Of a stretch of DNA of 6,590 bases, positions 4,785 through 6,590 are shown one piece after another. This DNA comes from Bacteroidales bacterium. GTDB lineage: Bacteria > Bacteroidota > Bacteroidia > Bacteroidales > UBA7960. The first letter of the stretch is position 1. The number at the start of each line of letters is the position of its first letter. Below the pieces are notes generated by a model. The model searched no databases and was not told where the DNA came from. It worked only from the letters and a program-made list of their open reading frames with translations. The stretch is from NCBI GenBank assembly GCA_007122505.1, contig SKTQ01000279.1, forward strand, positions 1 through 6,590, in the 5' to 3' direction. The position numbers and the translations under genes are program-made.

Positions 4785-5573
4785 TTATTTTTCTTGATAG
4801 GCATAGCCTTTCATGATGCCACGGCTGGACCTGGCGATGAAACTTAGTATTTCGTCGCGCTCAGGTGTGGCAGGCATCTCTGTTTCCACATAGGTGATGG
4901 CCTGGCTAACGTTGAGTTTGCGGAGATAGATATGGCGGTAAATGTCTTGTATCTCGTTGATCTGCTCACTGCTAAACCCCCTGCGGCGCAAACCGATGGA
5001 GTTGATCCCCACAAATGACAGGGGATCCCTTGCGGCTTTGGTGAATGGCGGCACATCTTTACGTACCAGCGATCCGCCCGAGATCATCACATGGGCACCG
5101 ATGTTCACAAACTGATGCACGGCCGATAAGCCACCCAGGATGGCATAGTCGTCAATGTTTATGTGACCGGCAAGGGTTGCGGCATTGGCAAGGATGCAGT
5201 TGTTGCCGATGAAACAGTCGTGGGCAACATGTACATAAGCCATCAAAAGGCAATTGTTGCCGATCACCGTTTTGTTGCTGGCTACCGTACCCCGGTTAAT
5301 GGTAACAAATTCACGGACAGTGGTATTGTCGCCAATTTCAACAGTTGTTTCCTCGCCGGCAAACTTCAGGTCCTGTGGGATGGCGCTGATCACCGCCCCC
5401 GGGAAAATACGGCAATTTTTGCCAATCCTGGCACCCTCCATGATGGTTACATTGGAACCGATCCAGGTCCCTTCGCCCACTTCCACATTTTTGTGGATGG
5501 TAACAAAAGGTTCAATAACAACATTCCTGGCAATCTTTGCCTGGGGGTGTACGTATGCTAAAGGTTGATTCAT
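4785..5573 (-). CDS. lpxA: LpxA, acyl-ACP:UDP-GlcNAc O-acyltransferase
   Basis: LpxA catalyses the first, reversible step of lipid A synthesis, moving a 3-hydroxyacyl chain from ACP to the 3-OH of UDP-GlcNAc. The 262 residues equal the E. coli length. An N-terminal left-handed beta-helix of hexapeptide repeats (about 1-185) is followed by a helical C-terminal domain. Catalytic His118 (VHVAHDC, E. coli H125), His137 (LAGH, E. coli H144) and His153 (AVHQF, E. coli H160) are all present. The acyl-length ruler position (E. coli Gly173) aligns with Gly166, which suggests a long chain of 14 carbons or more. Spacing is 9 nt from the lpxC-fabZ stop and 9 nt to the ATPase gene, so it is clearly in the operon. 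Identification is secure. Confidence 0.97.
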   Translation of the reverse strand: MNQPLAYVHPQAKIARNVVIEPFVTIHKNVEVGEGTWIGSNVTIMEGARIGKNCRIFPGAVISAIPQDLKFAGEETTVEIGDNTTVREFVTINRGTVASNKTVIGNNCLLMAYVHVAHDCFIGNNCILANAATLAGHINIDDYAILGGLSAVHQFVNIGAHVMISGGSLVRKDVPPFTKAARDPLSFVGINSIGLRRRGFSSEQINEIQDIYRHIYLRKLNVSQAITYVETEMPATPERDEILSFIARSSRGIMKGYAYQEK

Positions 5574-5582
5574 TATACTGGT

Positions 5583-6590
5583 TTATTTGTTTTTTTCAAT
5601 AAGTGCCATCATTTCGGCTTCCATCACCACATTTTTACCCACATAAGCTACTCCCCTCATGTGGCATATACCTCTCCTTACAGGGGTTACCAGGCTCATC
5701 CTGAACACCAGGGTGTCGCCCGGCACCACCTTCTGCTTGAAGCGTACATTGTCTATTTTCAGGAAATAGGTATTATAATTTTCGGGATCATCCACCGTGG
5801 ACAGCACCAGGATTCCGCCGGCCTGCGCCATGGCCTCCACCTGCAAAACGCCCGGCATGATGGGTTCATTTGGGAAATGTCCGATGAAAAACGGCTCGTT
5901 CATGCTTACGTTCTTTACCGCCACCACGGAAGAGTCAGTTACCTCGATGATCTTGTCAACCAGCAGGAATGGCGGCCTGTGCGGAAGCATCCGCTTGATC
6001 TCGTTGATGTCGTAAACCGGCGGAATGCCGGGGTCGTAAACAGGTATCTGCTCTTTCTCGATCTGTTCTTTGATTTTTTTCTGGATCAGCTTGGCGAACA
6101 ACACGTTGGAGGCATGCCCCGGCTTGGAGGCAATGATATGCCCTTTGATGGGCTTGCCGGCGAGGGTGAGGTCTCCCACCACATCCAGCAGCTTATGCCT
6201 GGCGGGCTCGTTGTGAAAGGCCAGCTCAAGGTTGTTCAGTATCCCTTCACGGCGCACCTCCACCGAGGGTTTGTTCAGCACCTTTGCCAAGCGGTCCAGC
6301 TCTTCCTGGGTCACCGCTTTGTCCACAAAAACGATGGCATTGCTCAGGTCACCGCCTTTGATCAGGTTCTTTGCCAGCAAGTATTCCAGCTCGTGCAAAA
6401 ACACAAATGTGCGGCAGCCGGAGATTTCCGTGTTGAATTCGCTGATGTGCCTGATGCTGGCGTGCTGATGTCCAAGCACCTTCGACTGAAAGTCGATAAG
6501 GCAGGTGATCCGGTAATCATCCGCCGGCAGTGCGGTGATCTCACAATCCTTTTCTTCGTGGTAAAACCGGATGGGCTCCCTGACCTCAAA
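5583..6590 (-). CDS. lpxC-fabZ: LpxC-FabZ fusion (5' end cut by window)
   Basis: The visible 335 residues are the C-terminal part of a two-enzyme protein; the frame is open through the window edge, so the start lies outside. Counting visible residues, 1-180 are the end of LpxC, the zinc deacetylase committed to lipid A synthesis: H132-K-L-L-D136 supplies two zinc ligands (E. coli H238, D242), D140 matches D246, and H159 in GHAS matches H265. The third zinc ligand is outside. Residues 193-335 are FabZ, the 3-hydroxyacyl-ACP dehydratase: LPHRPPFLLVDKI at 202-214, then the active-site His238 (IGHFPNEPIMPG) and Glu252 (VEAMAQ). A linker rich in Lys, Glu and Pro joins them. Fused LpxC-FabZ is typical of Bacteroidetes and lets one polypeptide serve two steps that draw on the 3-hydroxyacyl-ACP pool. 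A GTG at 6479 is internal (Ser-Lys-Val), not a start. Confidence 0.97.
   Translation of the reverse strand, partial: FEVREPIRFYHEEKDCEITALPADDYRITCLIDFQSKVLGHQHASIRHISEFNTEISGCRTFVFLHELEYLLAKNLIKGGDLSNAIVFVDKAVTQEELDRLAKVLNKPSVEVRREGILNNLELAFHNEPARHKLLDVVGDLTLAGKPIKGHIIASKPGHASNVLFAKLIQKKIKEQIEKEQIPVYDPGIPPVYDINEIKRMLPHRPPFLLVDKIIEVTDSSVVAVKNVSMNEPFFIGHFPNEPIMPGVLQVEAMAQAGGILVLSTVDDPENYNTYFLKIDNVRFKQKVVPGDTLVFRMSLVTPVRRGICHMRGVAYVGKNVVMEAEMMALIEKNK

Noticed and set aside
5163..5568. Two + strand frames opposite lpxA (132 and 104 codons).
   Set aside because: Antisense shadows of hexapeptide repeats, whose codon periodicity keeps the opposite frames open.

Overview
The window looks like a chromosomal segment of a Bacteroidota (Bacteroidetes) bacterium. 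The strongest marker is the single-chain LpxC-FabZ fusion at the right end. Other support comes from the gene order lpxC-fabZ / lpxA / ABC ATPase / efp / short lpxD-type acyltransferase, a CcmE with a Cys-x-x-x-Tyr motif in place of the usual His motif, and the lack of Shine-Dalgarno sequences before the starts, which are A-rich instead. It is a Gram-negative with lipid A and a c-type cytochrome maturation (Ccm) system. I cannot name a genus.

Left part, + strand (1-2225): an AT-rich leader (1-222) with a short palindromic element is followed by a compact cytochrome c maturation cluster, ccmB (223-882), ccmC (936-1637), a 52-codon ccmD-like gene (1630-1788) and ccmE (1785-2189). The last three overlap by a few bases. 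A hairpin followed by a T run at 2204-2225 is the likely end of the transcript. No ccmF, ccmG or ccmH follows ccmE.

Middle (2190-2608): 419 bases without a gene between two converging operons. They hold a nested array of REP-like palindromes: an outer 32-bp inverted pair, an inner 18-bp inverted pair with the same loop but different, compensated stems, and one truncated copy. The outer copies carry TGTAG directly beside the stem, as REP elements that go with RAYT transposases do. The terminator hairpin at 2204 carries the same tag.

Right part, - strand (6590 down to 2609): lpxC-fabZ (cut by the window edge), lpxA, a CcmA-like ABC ATPase, efp, and a short lpxD paralogue. Three of the four junctions have a spacer of exactly 9 nt, each following a Lys-stop (AAA TAA). 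LpxC, LpxA and LpxD make the acylated glucosamine core of lipid A, and FabZ makes unsaturated acyl-ACP from the same 3-hydroxyacyl-ACP pool. EF-P helps ribosomes through polyproline. The ATPase is the probable energy-coupling partner of CcmB/CcmC on the other strand, so the haem-handling complex seems to be split over two converging operons.

Nothing here is a wholly new system. The points most worth following are the CXXXY CcmE in a Ccm set without neighbouring F/G/H genes, the ATPase displaced into the lipid A operon, and the nested palindrome array.
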